A stretch of 64,000 nt of DNA from Streptomyces griseoflavus (lineage in GTDB: Bacteria; Actinomycetota; Actinomycetes; Streptomycetales; Streptomycetaceae), in the NCBI RefSeq assembly GCF_014649995.1, contig NZ_BMUC01000012.1, positions 49,673 to 113,672 on the forward strand, written 5' to 3'. Each line of letters starts with the position of its first letter. Positions within the stretch are counted from its first letter, which is position 1. Shown one piece after another: positions 45,252-54,212 of the stretch. The notes beneath the pieces are model-generated. The model had not been told where the DNA came from. It saw only the letters and a list, made by a program, of their open reading frames with translations, and did not search any database. Both the position numbers and the translations under genes were made by a program.

Positions 45252-46403
45252 ATGGACCTGGAGCTGAGTGACGAGCAGGAGGCCGTCCGCCGGCTCGCCC
45301 GGGACTTCGTGGAGCGCGAGGTCACGCCGCACGCCGCCGCCTGGGACCGCGCCGAGGAGGTCGACCGCGGCATCGTCGCCAAGCTCGGCGAGGTCGGCTT
45401 CCTCGGGCTGACGGTCGACGAGGAGTACGGCGGCTCGGGCGGTGACCACCTCTCCTACTGCCTGGTCACCGAGGAGCTCGGGCGCGGTGACTCCTCCGTG
45501 CGCGGCATCGTCTCCGTCTCCCTCGGCCTGGTCGCCAAGACGATCGCCGCCTGGGGGAGCGAGGAACACAAGCGCGCCTGGCTGCCGGGGCTCACCTCCG
45601 GCGCCTACGTCGGATGCTTCGGCCTGACCGAGCCGGGCACCGGCTCCGACGCCGGCAACCTCACCACCCGCGCGGTGCGCGACGGCGACGGCTACGTCAT
45701 CAGCGGCACCAAGATGTTCATCACCAACGGCACCTGGGCCGACGTGGTCCTGCTCTTCGCCCGCTCCACCGACGCCCCCGGCCACAAGGGCGTCTCCGCC
45801 TTTCTCGTCCCCGGCGACACCCCCGGCCTGACCCGCCGCGCCGTCCACGGCAAGCTCGGCCTGCGCGGCCAGGCCACCGCCGAACTCGTTCTGGACGAGG
45901 TGCGCGTCCCCGCCTCGGCGATGCTGGGCGAGGAGGGCAAGGGCTTCTCCGTCGCCATGTCCGCCCTCGCCAAGGGCCGGATGTCGGTCGCGGCCGGCTG
46001 CGTCGGCATAGCGCAGGCCGCCCTGGACGCGGCCGTGCGCTACGCGGGGGAGCGCGAGCAGTTCGGGAAGTCCATCGCCCGTCACCAGCTGGTGCAGGAG
46101 CTGATCAGCGACATCGCCGTGGACGTCGACGCCGCCCGGCTGCTCACCTGGCGGGTCGCCGACCTGATCGACCGCGGCCGGCCGTTCGCCGTGGAGTCCT
46201 CCAAGGCCAAGCTGTTCGCCTCGGAGGCGGCCGTCCGCGCCGCGAACAACGCCCTGCAGGTCTTCGGCGGCTACGGCTACATCGACGAGTACCCGGCGGG
46301 CAAACTCCTGCGCGACGCGCGCGTGATGACCCTCTACGAGGGCACTAGCCAGATCCAGAAGCTGGTCATCGGGCGTGCCCTGACCGGGGTTTCGGCCTTC
46401 TGA
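45252..46403 (+). CDS. Acyl-CoA dehydrogenase
   Basis: 383-aa short/medium-chain-type enzyme. Flavin motif CFGLTEPGTGSDAGN, MFITNGTWAD, and catalytic Glu in LYEGTSQIQKLVIGRAL at the C-terminus. QFGKSIARHQ and ADLIDRGRPFAVESS are typical of butyryl/isovaleryl-type enzymes. Divergent from the TetR gene, so probably repressed by it. The reaction is alpha,beta-dehydrogenation of an acyl-CoA; chain length cannot be assigned. Confidence 0.93.
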   Translation: MDLELSDEQEAVRRLARDFVEREVTPHAAAWDRAEEVDRGIVAKLGEVGFLGLTVDEEYGGSGGDHLSYCLVTEELGRGDSSVRGIVSVSLGLVAKTIAAWGSEEHKRAWLPGLTSGAYVGCFGLTEPGTGSDAGNLTTRAVRDGDGYVISGTKMFITNGTWADVVLLFARSTDAPGHKGVSAFLVPGDTPGLTRRAVHGKLGLRGQATAELVLDEVRVPASAMLGEEGKGFSVAMSALAKGRMSVAAGCVGIAQAALDAAVRYAGEREQFGKSIARHQLVQELISDIAVDVDAARLLTWRVADLIDRGRPFAVESSKAKLFASEAAVRAANNALQVFGGYGYIDEYPAGKLLRDARVMTLYEGTSQIQKLVIGRALTGVSAF

Positions 46404-46423
46404 GTACCTGCCTGAGTACCCGA

Positions 46424-46449
46424 GCGGATGTGGCCCCGGCCACGTCCGC
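46424..46449 (+). terminator. Terminator after acyl-CoA dehydrogenase
   Basis: GCGGATGTGGCC and its complement (one G-T wobble), 20 bp after the stop codon. Confidence 0.65.
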
Positions 46450-46463
46450 CGATTCTTGTCGCC

Positions 46464-46751
46464 ATGAGCGACACACCGGTCAAGCAGCAGAGCACGGCCG
46501 CCTTCTACGGACAGGCCGTGGCGTCCTTCGGAGTGGCCATCGGCGCCACCGCGGTCGGCATCTTCAATCTGGAGACCGACGCCTGGGTCCGCGCCTTCCT
46601 CGGCATCGCGGTCCTCTACCTCGTCACGTCCGCCTTCACCCTGGCCAAGGTCATCCGTGACCGCCAGGAGGCCGGGCAGATCGTCAACCGGGTTGACCAG
46701 GCCCGCCTGGAGAAGCTCCTCGCCGAACACGACCCACTGCAGAAGCTGTGA
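46464..46751 (+). CDS. YiaA/YiaB-like two-helix inner-membrane protein
   Basis: 95-aa protein with two transmembrane helices (AFYGQAVASFGVAIGATAVG; WVRAFLGIAVLYLVTSAFT) of the YiaAB family and a charged C-terminal coil (VNRVDQARLEKLLAEHD). Starts ATG, MSDTPVKQQ. Function unknown. Between the dehydrogenase and TetR genes with its own context. Confidence 0.82.
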   Translation: MSDTPVKQQSTAAFYGQAVASFGVAIGATAVGIFNLETDAWVRAFLGIAVLYLVTSAFTLAKVIRDRQEAGQIVNRVDQARLEKLLAEHDPLQKL

Positions 46752-46795
46752 CCCCGCGTCCGGGCCCGCCCGGCGCGTGATCCACCGCACCGGCG

Positions 46796-46810
46796 CTAAG
46801 CGCCCGCTCA
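46796..46810. promoter_or_regulatory. Partial CTAAGC-type operator before tetR
   Basis: CTAAGCGCCCGCTCA, an imperfect copy of the palindrome at 48043-48058. Suggests autoregulation by the TetR protein that starts 45 bp downstream. Weak evidence. Confidence 0.4.
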
Positions 46811-46855
46811 CCCTTGCCGGTATGGTGTTACTCCTGCAAGCGAATGAGGTGAGCG

Positions 46856-47503
46856 ATGAGTACGGCGGAGGAGACGGCCGGCGGTGAGGCGCAGCCGTGG
46901 GGCGAGGTGACGCCCGACGCGGCCCGACGGCTGCTGCTCGCCGCCGTGGAGGCGTTCGCGGAGCGCGGCTACCACGCCACGACGACCCGCGACATCGCGG
47001 GCCGTGCCGGGATGAGCCCGGCCGCGCTCTACATCCACTACAAGACCAAGGAAGAGCTGCTCCACCGCATCAGCAGGATCGGCCACGAGAAGGCCGTGGA
47101 GATCCTGCGCACGGCGGCCCGCACCGAGGGCACCCCGGCCGAGCGGCTCGCGGACGCGGTCAGCTCCTTCGTCCGCTGGCACGCGGGCGGCCGCACCACC
47201 GCCAAGGTCGTGCAGTACGAGCTCGACTCGCTCGGGCCCGACGCCCGCGCGGAGATCCTCGGCCTGCGGCGCCAGGTGGACGCCGAGGTGCGCGGGATCA
47301 TCGAGGAGGGGGTGCGCTCCGGCGACTTCGACGTCGCCGACGTCCGGGGCACCACCCTCGCCGTGCTCTCCCTGTGCATCGACGTCGCCCGCTGGTTCAA
47401 CGTCGACGGTCCCCGCACCCCCGAGGAGGTCGGCGAGCTCTACGCCGACCTCGTGCTCAGGATGGTGGGGGCCCGGGGGGACGGCGCCGTCCGGAGGCCG
47501 TAG
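46856..47503 (+). CDS. TetR-family regulator
   Basis: 215-aa TetR regulator. HTH YHATTTRDIAGRAGMSPAAL then YIHYKTKEELLHRI. Ligand domain typical of fatty-acid/steroid regulators of the KstR type (DVADVRGTTLAVLSLCIDVA, RWFNV). Convergent with MaoC gene (27 bp between stops). The MaoC upstream operator and its own partial copy point to local control of acyl-CoA metabolism. Confidence 0.88.
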   Translation: MSTAEETAGGEAQPWGEVTPDAARRLLLAAVEAFAERGYHATTTRDIAGRAGMSPAALYIHYKTKEELLHRISRIGHEKAVEILRTAARTEGTPAERLADAVSSFVRWHAGGRTTAKVVQYELDSLGPDARAEILGLRRQVDAEVRGIIEEGVRSGDFDVADVRGTTLAVLSLCIDVARWFNVDGPRTPEEVGELYADLVLRMVGARGDGAVRRP

Positions 47504-47530
47504 GCGCGGTCCACGGGTGGTGGGCGCCGA

Positions 47531-47992
47531 CTAGAGGTAGTAGCGGGCCACCGACTCGGCCACGCACACCGGCTTGTCCCCGCCCTCGCGCTCCACGGTG
47601 AACGCGGTGGCCACCTGGACGCCGCCCGCCACCTCGTCCACGGCGGTGATCGTCGCGGTGGCGCGCACGCGGGAGCCGACCGGCACCGGAGCGGGGAAGC
47701 GCACCTTGTTGGTGCCGTAGTTGACGCCCATCTTCACGCCCTCGACGGAGATCAGCTGCGGCCCGAACAGCGGCAGCAGCGACAGCGTCAGGTAGCCGTG
47801 CGCGATGGTCCGCCCGAACGGCCCCGCCGCGGCCTTCTCCGGATCGACGTGGATCCACTGGTGGTCCCCGGTGGCGTCGGCGAACAGGTCGATCCGCTTC
47901 TGGTCGACCTCCAGCCAGTCGGTGTAGCCCAGCTGCTCGCCCACCGCCGCCTTCAGGTCGTCGACGGACGTGAAGATCCTCGGTTCTGCCAT
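47531..47992 (-). CDS. MaoC-like enoyl-CoA hydratase
   Basis: 153-aa hot-dog-fold protein. Signature: DWLEVDQKRIDLFADATGD, then HQWIHVDPEKAA with catalytic Asp/His, and IAHGYLTLSLLP. Hydrates 2-enoyl-CoA, or acts as a dehydratase, in beta-oxidation. ATG start MAEPRIF chosen; the frame is open further to 48085. Upstream 16-bp palindrome probably binds the TetR protein. Divergent from soxR. Confidence 0.9.
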   Translation of the reverse strand: MAEPRIFTSVDDLKAAVGEQLGYTDWLEVDQKRIDLFADATGDHQWIHVDPEKAAAGPFGRTIAHGYLTLSLLPLFGPQLISVEGVKMGVNYGTNKVRFPAPVPVGSRVRATATITAVDEVAGGVQVATAFTVEREGGDKPVCVAESVARYYL

Positions 47993-48042
47993 GTCCCGGC
48001 CTCTCGCGTCACGAAGTCGCAGGCGCATCCGCGTGCGCATGC

Positions 48043-48058
48043 CTAAGCAACTGCTTAG
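48043..48058. promoter_or_regulatory. Palindromic operator CTAAGCA-AC-TGCTTAG
   Basis: Perfect 7-bp arms with 2-bp spacer, about 50 bp before the MaoC start and between MaoC and soxR. A partial copy precedes the TetR gene. Binding by that TetR is inferred. Confidence 0.72.
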
Positions 48059-48123
48059 CATGGTCGGCCCGGGGGGCACTGTCAACGGCCACGGGCGCGA
48101 ACGGGGTGGGTAGGGTTCGAGGA

Positions 48124-48600
48124 GTGCAACGGATTCCAGAGAAGATCCACGAGCTCACGGTCGGCCAGCTCTCCGCGCGCAGCGGCGCCGCCGTCTCGGC
48201 CCTGCACTTCTACGAGTCCAAGGGCCTCATCCACAGCCGCCGCACCCCCGGCAACCAGCGCCGCTTCAGCCGCGACACGCTGCGCCGGGTGGCCTTCATC
48301 CGCGCCGCCCAGCGGGTCGGCATCCCGCTCGCCACCATTCGCGCGGCGCTCGCCGAACTGCCCGAGGAACGCACCCCGACCCGGGACGACTGGGCGCACC
48401 TGTCGGAGACCTGGCGCTCGGAGCTGGACGAGCGCATCCGGCAGCTCAACCGCCTGCGCGACCACCTCACCGACTGCATCGGCTGCGGCTGCCTCTCGCT
48501 GGACAGCTGCGTGCTGTCCAACCCGGACGACGTCGCCGGCGAACGCCGGGCCGGGTCCCGGCTGATGACCGAGAACGGCGGGCAGACGGAGGCCCACTGA
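48124..48600 (+). CDS. soxR: Redox-sensing regulator SoxR (MerR family)
   Basis: 158-aa MerR protein. DNA-binding: LTVGQLSARSGAAVSALHFY, ESKGLIHSRRTPGNQRRF. The [2Fe-2S] cluster cysteines C118-x2-C121-x-C123-x5-C129 (CIGCGCLSLDSC) are all present. In streptomycetes SoxR responds to redox-active metabolites such as actinorhodin. A TAGGGT box 7 bp before the GTG suggests a leaderless transcript; an in-frame GTG at 48106 is less likely. I see no SoxR operator in this window. Confidence 0.93.
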   Translation: MQRIPEKIHELTVGQLSARSGAAVSALHFYESKGLIHSRRTPGNQRRFSRDTLRRVAFIRAAQRVGIPLATIRAALAELPEERTPTRDDWAHLSETWRSELDERIRQLNRLRDHLTDCIGCGCLSLDSCVLSNPDDVAGERRAGSRLMTENGGQTEAH

Positions 48601-48761
48601 GACCGTGCACGGGCGCGGGGGCGGCTTCACCCGCCGCCCGTGCGCCCGCGTGCCCCGCGTGCCCCGCGGGACGAGCCGTTCGCCACCTGCCGCCGCCCCC
48701 GGGAGCCGTCGGGGGCGCGGCAACCTCCGCGCGCCCCCACGCCCCCGTTGCTCCCTGCCTC

Positions 48762-49364
48762 TCAGGCCGACACCAGCAGCCTCACCCGGCGGGCGTCCGC
48801 CAGGGCCCCGGGGGTGAGCACGGGGCGCGGCACCAGGATGCCGCAGTCCGTGCAGACCGGGCCCGCGGAGGGCTCGTGATCCAGGCCGTGACGCCACATG
48901 AGCCGGTCGCCCCGGCACACGGGGCAGGCCGTACCCGGCTCGCGCTCCAGCGCGGCGATCAGCCGCCGCAGCACCTCGGCCAGCGGCTCCCGCGGGTGCA
49001 CCCGCGGATCGTCGCACCAGGCCACCCCGAAACCGCCCCAGGTCAGCCGGTGCCAGTCGTCCACACTGCCCGGCCTGCGCAATCCGTCGTGCTTCTCCTT
49101 CCTGCGCCGCTCGGCGAACTCCGTCTCATAGGCCAGCCAGACCGCCCGGGCCTCCTCCAGCTCGTCCAGCGCGGCCACGAGCCGCACCGGGTCGACGGAG
49201 CGGTCCTCGGGATCGAACCCGGCTCGCGCGCACAGATGGTCCCAGGTCGCCCTGTGCCCGTAGGGAGCGAACCGCTCCAGGCACTTGCGCAGCGAGTAGC
49301 GCCGCAGCGCCAGATCACACCGCGGATCTCGGACCTGTCTCGCCAGACTCCGGAAACCGGCCAT
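48762..49364 (-). CDS. Hypothetical protein with C-terminal zinc-ribbon-like cysteines
   Basis: 200-aa protein, ATG with GGAGG ahead. N-terminal half helical and Arg/Glu-rich (LRRYSLRKCLERFAPYGHRA, SVDPVRLVAALDELEEARAV). The C-terminus has CPVCRGDRLMW and VCTDCGILVPRP, two CxxC knuckles likely binding zinc. No named family recalled. Stand-alone. Confidence 0.7.
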   Translation of the reverse strand: MAGFRSLARQVRDPRCDLALRRYSLRKCLERFAPYGHRATWDHLCARAGFDPEDRSVDPVRLVAALDELEEARAVWLAYETEFAERRRKEKHDGLRRPGSVDDWHRLTWGGFGVAWCDDPRVHPREPLAEVLRRLIAALEREPGTACPVCRGDRLMWRHGLDHEPSAGPVCTDCGILVPRPVLTPGALADARRVRLLVSA

Positions 49365-49762
49365 CGTCCTGCACCTCCGTCACACCTGCACCTGTAATCC
49401 GGTCACTTCGGCGTCGTCGAACGGACGTCGCCGAATAGACGTTTCGACACGCGAATCGGCTCCATCCTTTTTCGGCGTCCCCTTCAGCCGGCCGCGTGGG
49501 CTCGCGGCCAACTCCCCCGGCGCACGCTTCAGTTGTGGTCGTCCACGGGGATACCGGCGGCTCCGCGCTCCGTGCCCTCCCCGCAGGGGAGGGGCTCTCC
49601 CTCGTCAGCCTGAGAACTCCCCGCGGCTTCCACGGGTTCCTGAAGAACCGGCCGATATGCACACCGGTCACCGATCCGCCCGGCCCGACGCCCCGGACGG
49701 CACCGGCCGGCGCAGTGACGTCGCAGGTCACCAGGGGGGGCCGACGGTCCCACGACGCGAAG
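49365..49762. other. Intergenic region without a gene
   Basis: About 400 bp with no supported ORF, tRNA or clear operator. It should carry the promoter of the minus-strand gene that ends at 48762, including its GGAGG, and spacing before the namZ terminator. Confidence 0.5.
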
Positions 49763-49795
49763 CGGCGGCGGGTCGCCGCCCGCGACCCGCCGCCG
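49763..49795 (-). terminator. Terminator after the DUF1343 gene
   Basis: Perfect 13-bp inverted repeat CGGCGGCGGGTCG / CGACCCGCCGCCG with a 7-nt loop, 24 bp beyond the stop codon. Confidence 0.8.
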
Positions 49796-49818
49796 TCTTC
49801 CTCTCGCCGCCCCGCCGC

Positions 49819-51072
49819 TCAGCGGTAGAGCAGGTACTCCCGGCGCACCCTCCGGAACCGCGCCAGCTCCTCCTGCCAGCCGCCGACCACCTCGTCCGTG
49901 TCCGCGCCCGCGTCGATCATCGTGCGTACGAGCGTGGAGCCGGTGAGCTTGTCGATCCAGTGGTCCGGCCGCCAGGCGAAGCCGCTCCACGACCGCCTGG
50001 CGGTGATCAGCAGCCCGATCCCGGTCCGCACCGGGTCGAACGCCTCCCGGTCGTGCACGTGAAGCTGCACGCCCCCGATGGTCCTGCCCTGGAACTTGGA
50101 GAAGGTCGGCGCGAAGTACGCCTCACGGAAGCGCACCCCCGCCAGGCCCAGCCCGTTCGCCTCGGCCGCCCAGCCCCCGCCGATCCCGTCCGCGCCCAGC
50201 AGCTCGAACGGCCGGGTGGTGCCGCGCCCCTCCGACAGGTTCGTCCCCTCGAACAGGCACGTCCCGGAGTAGACCAGCGCCGTCTCCGGCGTCGGCATGT
50301 TGGGGCTCGGCGGCACCCAGGGCAGCCCCGAGGCGTCGTAGAAGTCCGACCGCTTCCAGCCCGACATCCCCACGGTCTCCAGCGCCACCGGTGTCTCGAG
50401 GAACTCCCCGTTGAACAGCCGTGCCAGTTCCGCCACCGTCATCCCGTGGGCCTGCGAGACGGGTTTGCGCCCCACGAAGGTCGCGAACTCCTCGTGCAGC
50501 ACCGGACCGAGCGCGGCCCGGCCGGTCACCGGGTTGGGCCGGTCCAGGACCACGAACGACTTGCCGGCGAGCCGTGCCGACTCCATGCAGTCGAACAGGG
50601 TCCAGATGTAGGTGTAGAACCGCGCGCCGGCGTCCTGGATGTCGAAGACCACCGTGTCCACGCCGGACGCGGTGAAGATGTCCGCGAGTTCCTGACCGCT
50701 CTTCAGGTACGTGTCGTAGACCGGCAGGCCGGTCGCCGGGTCGTCGTGGCGGCCCTCGGAGCCGCCCGCCTGCGCGGTGCCCCGGAACCCGTGCTCGGGG
50801 CCGAAGACGGCGATCAGGTCCACCCGGTCGTCGGCGTGCATGACGTCGACGATGTGCCGCACGTCCCGGGTGATGCCGGTCGGGTTGGTGACCACGCCCA
50901 CGCGCCGGCCGTCGAGCAGGGCGTAACCGTCCGCGGCGAGCCGATCGAACCCGGTGCGCAGCGTGCGGCCTCCCCCCTGCGGCGCCCGCGCGGACGCGGC
51001 GGCCGCCGGCGCGGCGGAGGCCGCGACCGCGGCCGTGGTGGTGGTGAGCAGGCTCCGTCTGGACAGCTTCAT
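49819..51072 (-). CDS. Secreted exo-beta-N-acetylmuramidase (NamZ/DUF1343)
   Basis: 417-aa DUF1343 protein. A signal of TAT type (RRSLLTTTTAAVAASAAP) precedes GFDRLAADGYALLDGRRVGV. Family motifs: GVVTNPTGITRDVRHIVD, FGPEHGFRGTAQAG, VFDIQDAGARFYTYIWTL, NPVTGRAALGPVLHEEF and LFEGTNLSEGRGTTRPFE. Characterised YbbC/NamZ removes terminal MurNAc from peptidoglycan fragments. GGAGG precedes ATG. It could recycle wall fragments outside the cell. Confidence 0.88.
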   Translation of the reverse strand: MKLSRRSLLTTTTAAVAASAAPAAAASARAPQGGGRTLRTGFDRLAADGYALLDGRRVGVVTNPTGITRDVRHIVDVMHADDRVDLIAVFGPEHGFRGTAQAGGSEGRHDDPATGLPVYDTYLKSGQELADIFTASGVDTVVFDIQDAGARFYTYIWTLFDCMESARLAGKSFVVLDRPNPVTGRAALGPVLHEEFATFVGRKPVSQAHGMTVAELARLFNGEFLETPVALETVGMSGWKRSDFYDASGLPWVPPSPNMPTPETALVYSGTCLFEGTNLSEGRGTTRPFELLGADGIGGGWAAEANGLGLAGVRFREAYFAPTFSKFQGRTIGGVQLHVHDREAFDPVRTGIGLLITARRSWSGFAWRPDHWIDKLTGSTLVRTMIDAGADTDEVVGGWQEELARFRRVRREYLLYR

Positions 51073-51182
51073 ACAGTGACCTCCGTGATCGCGGCGGGTG
51101 TCATGCACACGCACGCTAGCGTGCGTGACCGGCCCGGGGAACGCACCGCACCGGCCCCACGCCGAAGACCTCTTCCACCGGG

Positions 51183-51202
51183 CATACCGACCGGTTAGTC
51201 TG
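51183..51202. promoter_or_regulatory. TetR-type operator, site B
   Basis: CATACCGACCGGTTAGTCTG: 17 of 20 matches to CATACCGACCGGTCGGTATG. 40 bp upstream of the SDR gene, overlapping a likely -10 (TTAGTCT). Confidence 0.7.
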
Positions 51203-51241
51203 ACGGCCGGGAACCGCTGGGAGCCGCGTCGAAGGAGTCCG

Positions 51242-52015
51242 ATGGTGCAAGCCGAGCAGGGTGCCAAGGTGGTCGTCACGGGAGCCGGGGGCGGCATCGG
51301 AGCGGCCGTCGCCCGCCGCTTCGCCGCCCGGGGCGCGCGGGTCGTCGTCAACGACCTGGACGCCGGCCGGGCCAAGGCCGTCGCCGACGAGATCGGCGGC
51401 ATCGCGGTCCCGGGCGACGCCTCCTCGACCGTCGAGGAGGCCCGCGACGCGCTCGGCGGGACGGTCGACGTCTACTGCGCCAACGCGGGCGTCGGCCGCG
51501 ACGGCGGGCGGCCCGGGGAACCCCTCGACGAGCAGGGCTGGGCCCTCTCCTGGGACGTCAACGTCATGGCGCACGTCCGCGCGGCGCACGCACTGCTGCC
51601 GGACTGGCTGGAGCGCGGCAGCGGCCGCTTCGTCTCCACCGTCTCCGCCGCCGGACTGCTCACCATGATCGGCACCGCCCCCTACAGCGTCACCAAGCAC
51701 GGCGCCTACGCCTTCGCCGAGTGGCTGTCCCTCACGTACCGCCACCGCGGGGTGAAGGTCCACGCGATCTGTCCGCAGGGCGTACGCACCGACATGCTCG
51801 ACGCCAGCGGCAGCGCGGGCGACCTGGTCCTCAAGCCGACCGCGATCGAACCGGACGACGTCGCCGACGCCCTCTTCCGCGGCATCGAGGAGGACCGCTT
51901 CCTGATCCTCCCGCACCCGGAGGTCGCCGAGTACTACCAGGCCCGCGCCACCGAACCGGACCGCTGGCTCTCCGGCATGAACCGCATCCAGCAGCACTGG
52001 GAGGCGACCGGCTGA
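51242..52015 (+). CDS. Short-chain dehydrogenase/reductase
   Basis: 257-aa SDR. Cofactor motif VVVTGAGGGIGAAVARRFA, NAG motif in YCANAGVGRDG, catalytic Ser in VSAAGL and Tyr-x3-Lys in YSVTKHG. AAGGAG precedes ATG. Upstream operator shared with the ACAD10/11-like operon. Could act as 3- or 4-oxoacyl-CoA reductase in the same pathway, as LvaD does in levulinate catabolism; inferred. Confidence 0.92.
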   Translation: MVQAEQGAKVVVTGAGGGIGAAVARRFAARGARVVVNDLDAGRAKAVADEIGGIAVPGDASSTVEEARDALGGTVDVYCANAGVGRDGGRPGEPLDEQGWALSWDVNVMAHVRAAHALLPDWLERGSGRFVSTVSAAGLLTMIGTAPYSVTKHGAYAFAEWLSLTYRHRGVKVHAICPQGVRTDMLDASGSAGDLVLKPTAIEPDDVADALFRGIEEDRFLILPHPEVAEYYQARATEPDRWLSGMNRIQQHWEATG

Positions 52016-52203
52016 CGGTCCGCCCCGGCGCCGGGACGGACCCGGTGGCGTCGGTCGCGCGCGGCGGCGGGACACTGGCCGTCCGCGCGGAACCGCGCCC
52101 GGCGGGAACCTGCCGTACGCGCCGGGAGCGGACAGTGGGAAGATCCTCCGTCGGGAAGGACGTTCCCCGGCGTACGACGACTGACAGCGACACGGAGAGG
52201 CGG

Positions 52204-52806
52204 GTGGCGAGGGTGCCCAGGACGACGGACGGCGACGGGACTCCCGTGCCGCGGCGGCTCCTGGCCGCCGCCACCCGGCTCTTCGCCGAGCAGGGTTACG
52301 ACCGCACCTCGGTCCAGGAGATCGTCGAGGCGGCCGGCGTCACCAAAGGGGCGCTGTACCACTACTTCGGTTCCAAGGACGACCTGCTGCACGAGGTGTA
52401 CGCGCGCGTGCTGCGCCTCCAGCAGGAACGCCTGGACCACTTCGCGGACGCCGACGAGCCGATCGAGAAGCGGCTGCGCGGCGCGGCGGCCGACGTCGTC
52501 GTCACCACGATCGAGAACCTCGACGACGCGTCGATCTTCTTCCGTTCCATGCACCACCTCGGCCCGGAGAAGAACAAGCAGGTCCGCGCCGAGCGCCGCC
52601 GCTACCACGAGCGCTTCCGCGCGCTGATCGAGGAGGGCCAGCGGGAGGGTGTCTTCTCCACCGCGACCCCGGCCGATCTCGTGGTCGACTACCACTTCGG
52701 CTCCGTGCACCACCTGTCGACCTGGTACCGCCCCGACGGCCCGCTCAGCCCCCAGCAGGTCGCCGACCACCTGGCCGACCTGCTGCTGCGCGCCCTGCGG
52801 CCCTGA
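52204..52806 (+). CDS. TetR-family regulator near ACAD10/11-like genes
   Basis: 200-aa regulator. HTH YDRTSVQEIVEAAGVTKGAL then YHYFGSKDDLLHEVY; ligand domain with TIENLDDASIFFRSMHHLG. GTG start at 52204 next to GAGAGG; GTG 52213 is an alternative. Downstream of the SDR on the same strand and convergent with the dehydrogenase-kinase operon. Best candidate to bind sites B and C and perhaps A. Confidence 0.88.
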   Translation: MARVPRTTDGDGTPVPRRLLAAATRLFAEQGYDRTSVQEIVEAAGVTKGALYHYFGSKDDLLHEVYARVLRLQQERLDHFADADEPIEKRLRGAAADVVVTTIENLDDASIFFRSMHHLGPEKNKQVRAERRRYHERFRALIEEGQREGVFSTATPADLVVDYHFGSVHHLSTWYRPDGPLSPQQVADHLADLLLRALRP

Positions 52807-52812
52807 CCCCGC

Positions 52813-52860
52813 CCCGGTCCGGCACGGCCGCCCCGGTCGGGCACGGCCGTCCCGGACCGG
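52813..52860. terminator. Bidirectional terminator
   Basis: CCGGTCCGG ... CCGGACCGG inverted repeat with internal repeats GGCACGGCCG, between convergent TetR and dehydrogenase genes. Confidence 0.55.
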
Positions 52861-52991
52861 ACCGGCCTCCGGCACGGCCCGTTCCGGCCGCGAAGGCCCG
52901 GCAGGCCAGGCCCGGCAGGGTCTCCGCGGCGGCCCGGCCGGAGGCCCGACGGCACCGTCACCGGTCCCGTCAGGCCTCGCGTCCGGCCTCC

Positions 52992-54206
52992 CTACAGGTA
53001 CTTCTTCAGCTCCCGGCGTGCCAGCGACCGCTGGTGCACCTCGTCCGGCCCGTCGGCGATCATCAGCGTGCGGGCACCGGCGTACAGCTCGGCCAGCGGG
53101 AAGTCCTGGCTGACCCCGCCCGCCCCGTACAGCTGGATCGCACGGTCCAGGATGCCGACGACCGTGCGCGGAGTGGCGATCTTGATGGCCTGGATCTCGG
53201 TGTGCGCGCCCCGGTTGCCGACGGTGTCCATCATCCAGGCCGTCTTCAGCACCAGCAGCCGCAGCTGCTCGACCGCCACCCGCGCGTCGGCGATCCAGTT
53301 CTGCACCACGCCCTGCTGCGCCAGCGCCTTGCCGAACGCGTCCCGGAACACCGCGCGGCGGCACATCAGCTCGATGGCCCGTTCGGCCATGCCGATCAGC
53401 CGCATGCAGTGGTGGATCCGGCCCGGACCGAGCCGGGCCTGCGCGATCGCGAAACCGCCGCCCTCCTCGCCGATCAGGTTCGACACCGGCACCCGCGCCC
53501 CGTCGAAGATCACCTCGGCGTGCCCGCCGTGGTAGTGGTCCTCGTACCCGAACACCTGCATCGCGCGCTCGATCCTGAGCCCCGGGGTGTCGCGCGGGAC
53601 GAGGACCATGGACTGCTGGCGGCGGATGTCCGCCCCGTCCGGGTCGGTCTTGCCCATCACGATGAAGATCCGGCAGTCCGGGTGCATCGCCCCGGAGATG
53701 TACCACTTGCGCCCGGTGATGACGTACTCGTCGCCGTCCCGCTCGATGCGGGTGGTGATGTTGGTGGCGTCCGAGGAGGCCACGTCCGGCTCGGTCATCG
53801 CGAACGCCGAGCGGATCTCCCCGGCCAGCAGCGGCTGGAGCCACTGCTTGCGCTGGGGCTCGTCGCCGAACTGCGTCAGCACCTCCATGTTCCCGGTGTC
53901 CGGCGCCGCGCAGTTGGTCACCGTCGGCGCGATCTGCGGCGAACGGCCCATGATCTCGGCGAGCGGGGCGTACTGGAGGTTGGTGAGGCCGGCGCCGTAC
54001 TCCGAGTCGGGCAGGAACAGGTTCCACAGCCCCTGCCGGCGGGCCTCGGCCTTCAGTTCCTCCACGACGGGGACGTTCTCCCACGGCGAGGCCAGCGCGG
54101 CGCGCTGCTCGTGGACGACCTGTTCGGCCGGGTAGACGTACTCGTCCATGAAGGCGAGGAGCCTGGCGCGCAGCTCCTCGGTGCGCGCGTCGAACGCGAA
54201 GTCCAT
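52992..54206 (-). CDS. ACAD10/ACAD11-like acyl-CoA dehydrogenase
   Basis: 404-aa dehydrogenase closer to human ACAD10/11 than to ordinary enzymes: SSDATNITTRIERDGDEYVI, FGYEDHYHGGHAEVIFD, ARLGPGRIHHCMRLIGMAER and ADGPDEVHQRSL. ACAD10/11 remove phosphate from 4-phosphoacyl-CoA in 4-hydroxyacid catabolism; bacterial LvaC is the analogue. Here the kinase is a separate gene 6 bp upstream on the same strand. ATG start MDFAFDARTEEL. Substrate inferred. Confidence 0.92.
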   Translation of the reverse strand: MDFAFDARTEELRARLLAFMDEYVYPAEQVVHEQRAALASPWENVPVVEELKAEARRQGLWNLFLPDSEYGAGLTNLQYAPLAEIMGRSPQIAPTVTNCAAPDTGNMEVLTQFGDEPQRKQWLQPLLAGEIRSAFAMTEPDVASSDATNITTRIERDGDEYVITGRKWYISGAMHPDCRIFIVMGKTDPDGADIRRQQSMVLVPRDTPGLRIERAMQVFGYEDHYHGGHAEVIFDGARVPVSNLIGEEGGGFAIAQARLGPGRIHHCMRLIGMAERAIELMCRRAVFRDAFGKALAQQGVVQNWIADARVAVEQLRLLVLKTAWMMDTVGNRGAHTEIQAIKIATPRTVVGILDRAIQLYGAGGVSQDFPLAELYAGARTLMIADGPDEVHQRSLARRELKKYL

Positions 54207-54212
54207 GCTGGG

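Noticed and set aside
46856-48600. Antibiotic or steroid gene cluster suggested by several regulators
   Set aside because: No biosynthetic synthase, P450 or transport cassette; the regulators fit separate local targets.
49540-49620. CRISPR-like words (GTCGTCCACGGGG and a short hairpin)
   Set aside because: Only one copy, no spacer periodicity and no cas genes.
52861-52990. Repeated GGCACGGCC words as a regulatory array
   Set aside because: Irregular, and best explained by a terminator hairpin between convergent genes.
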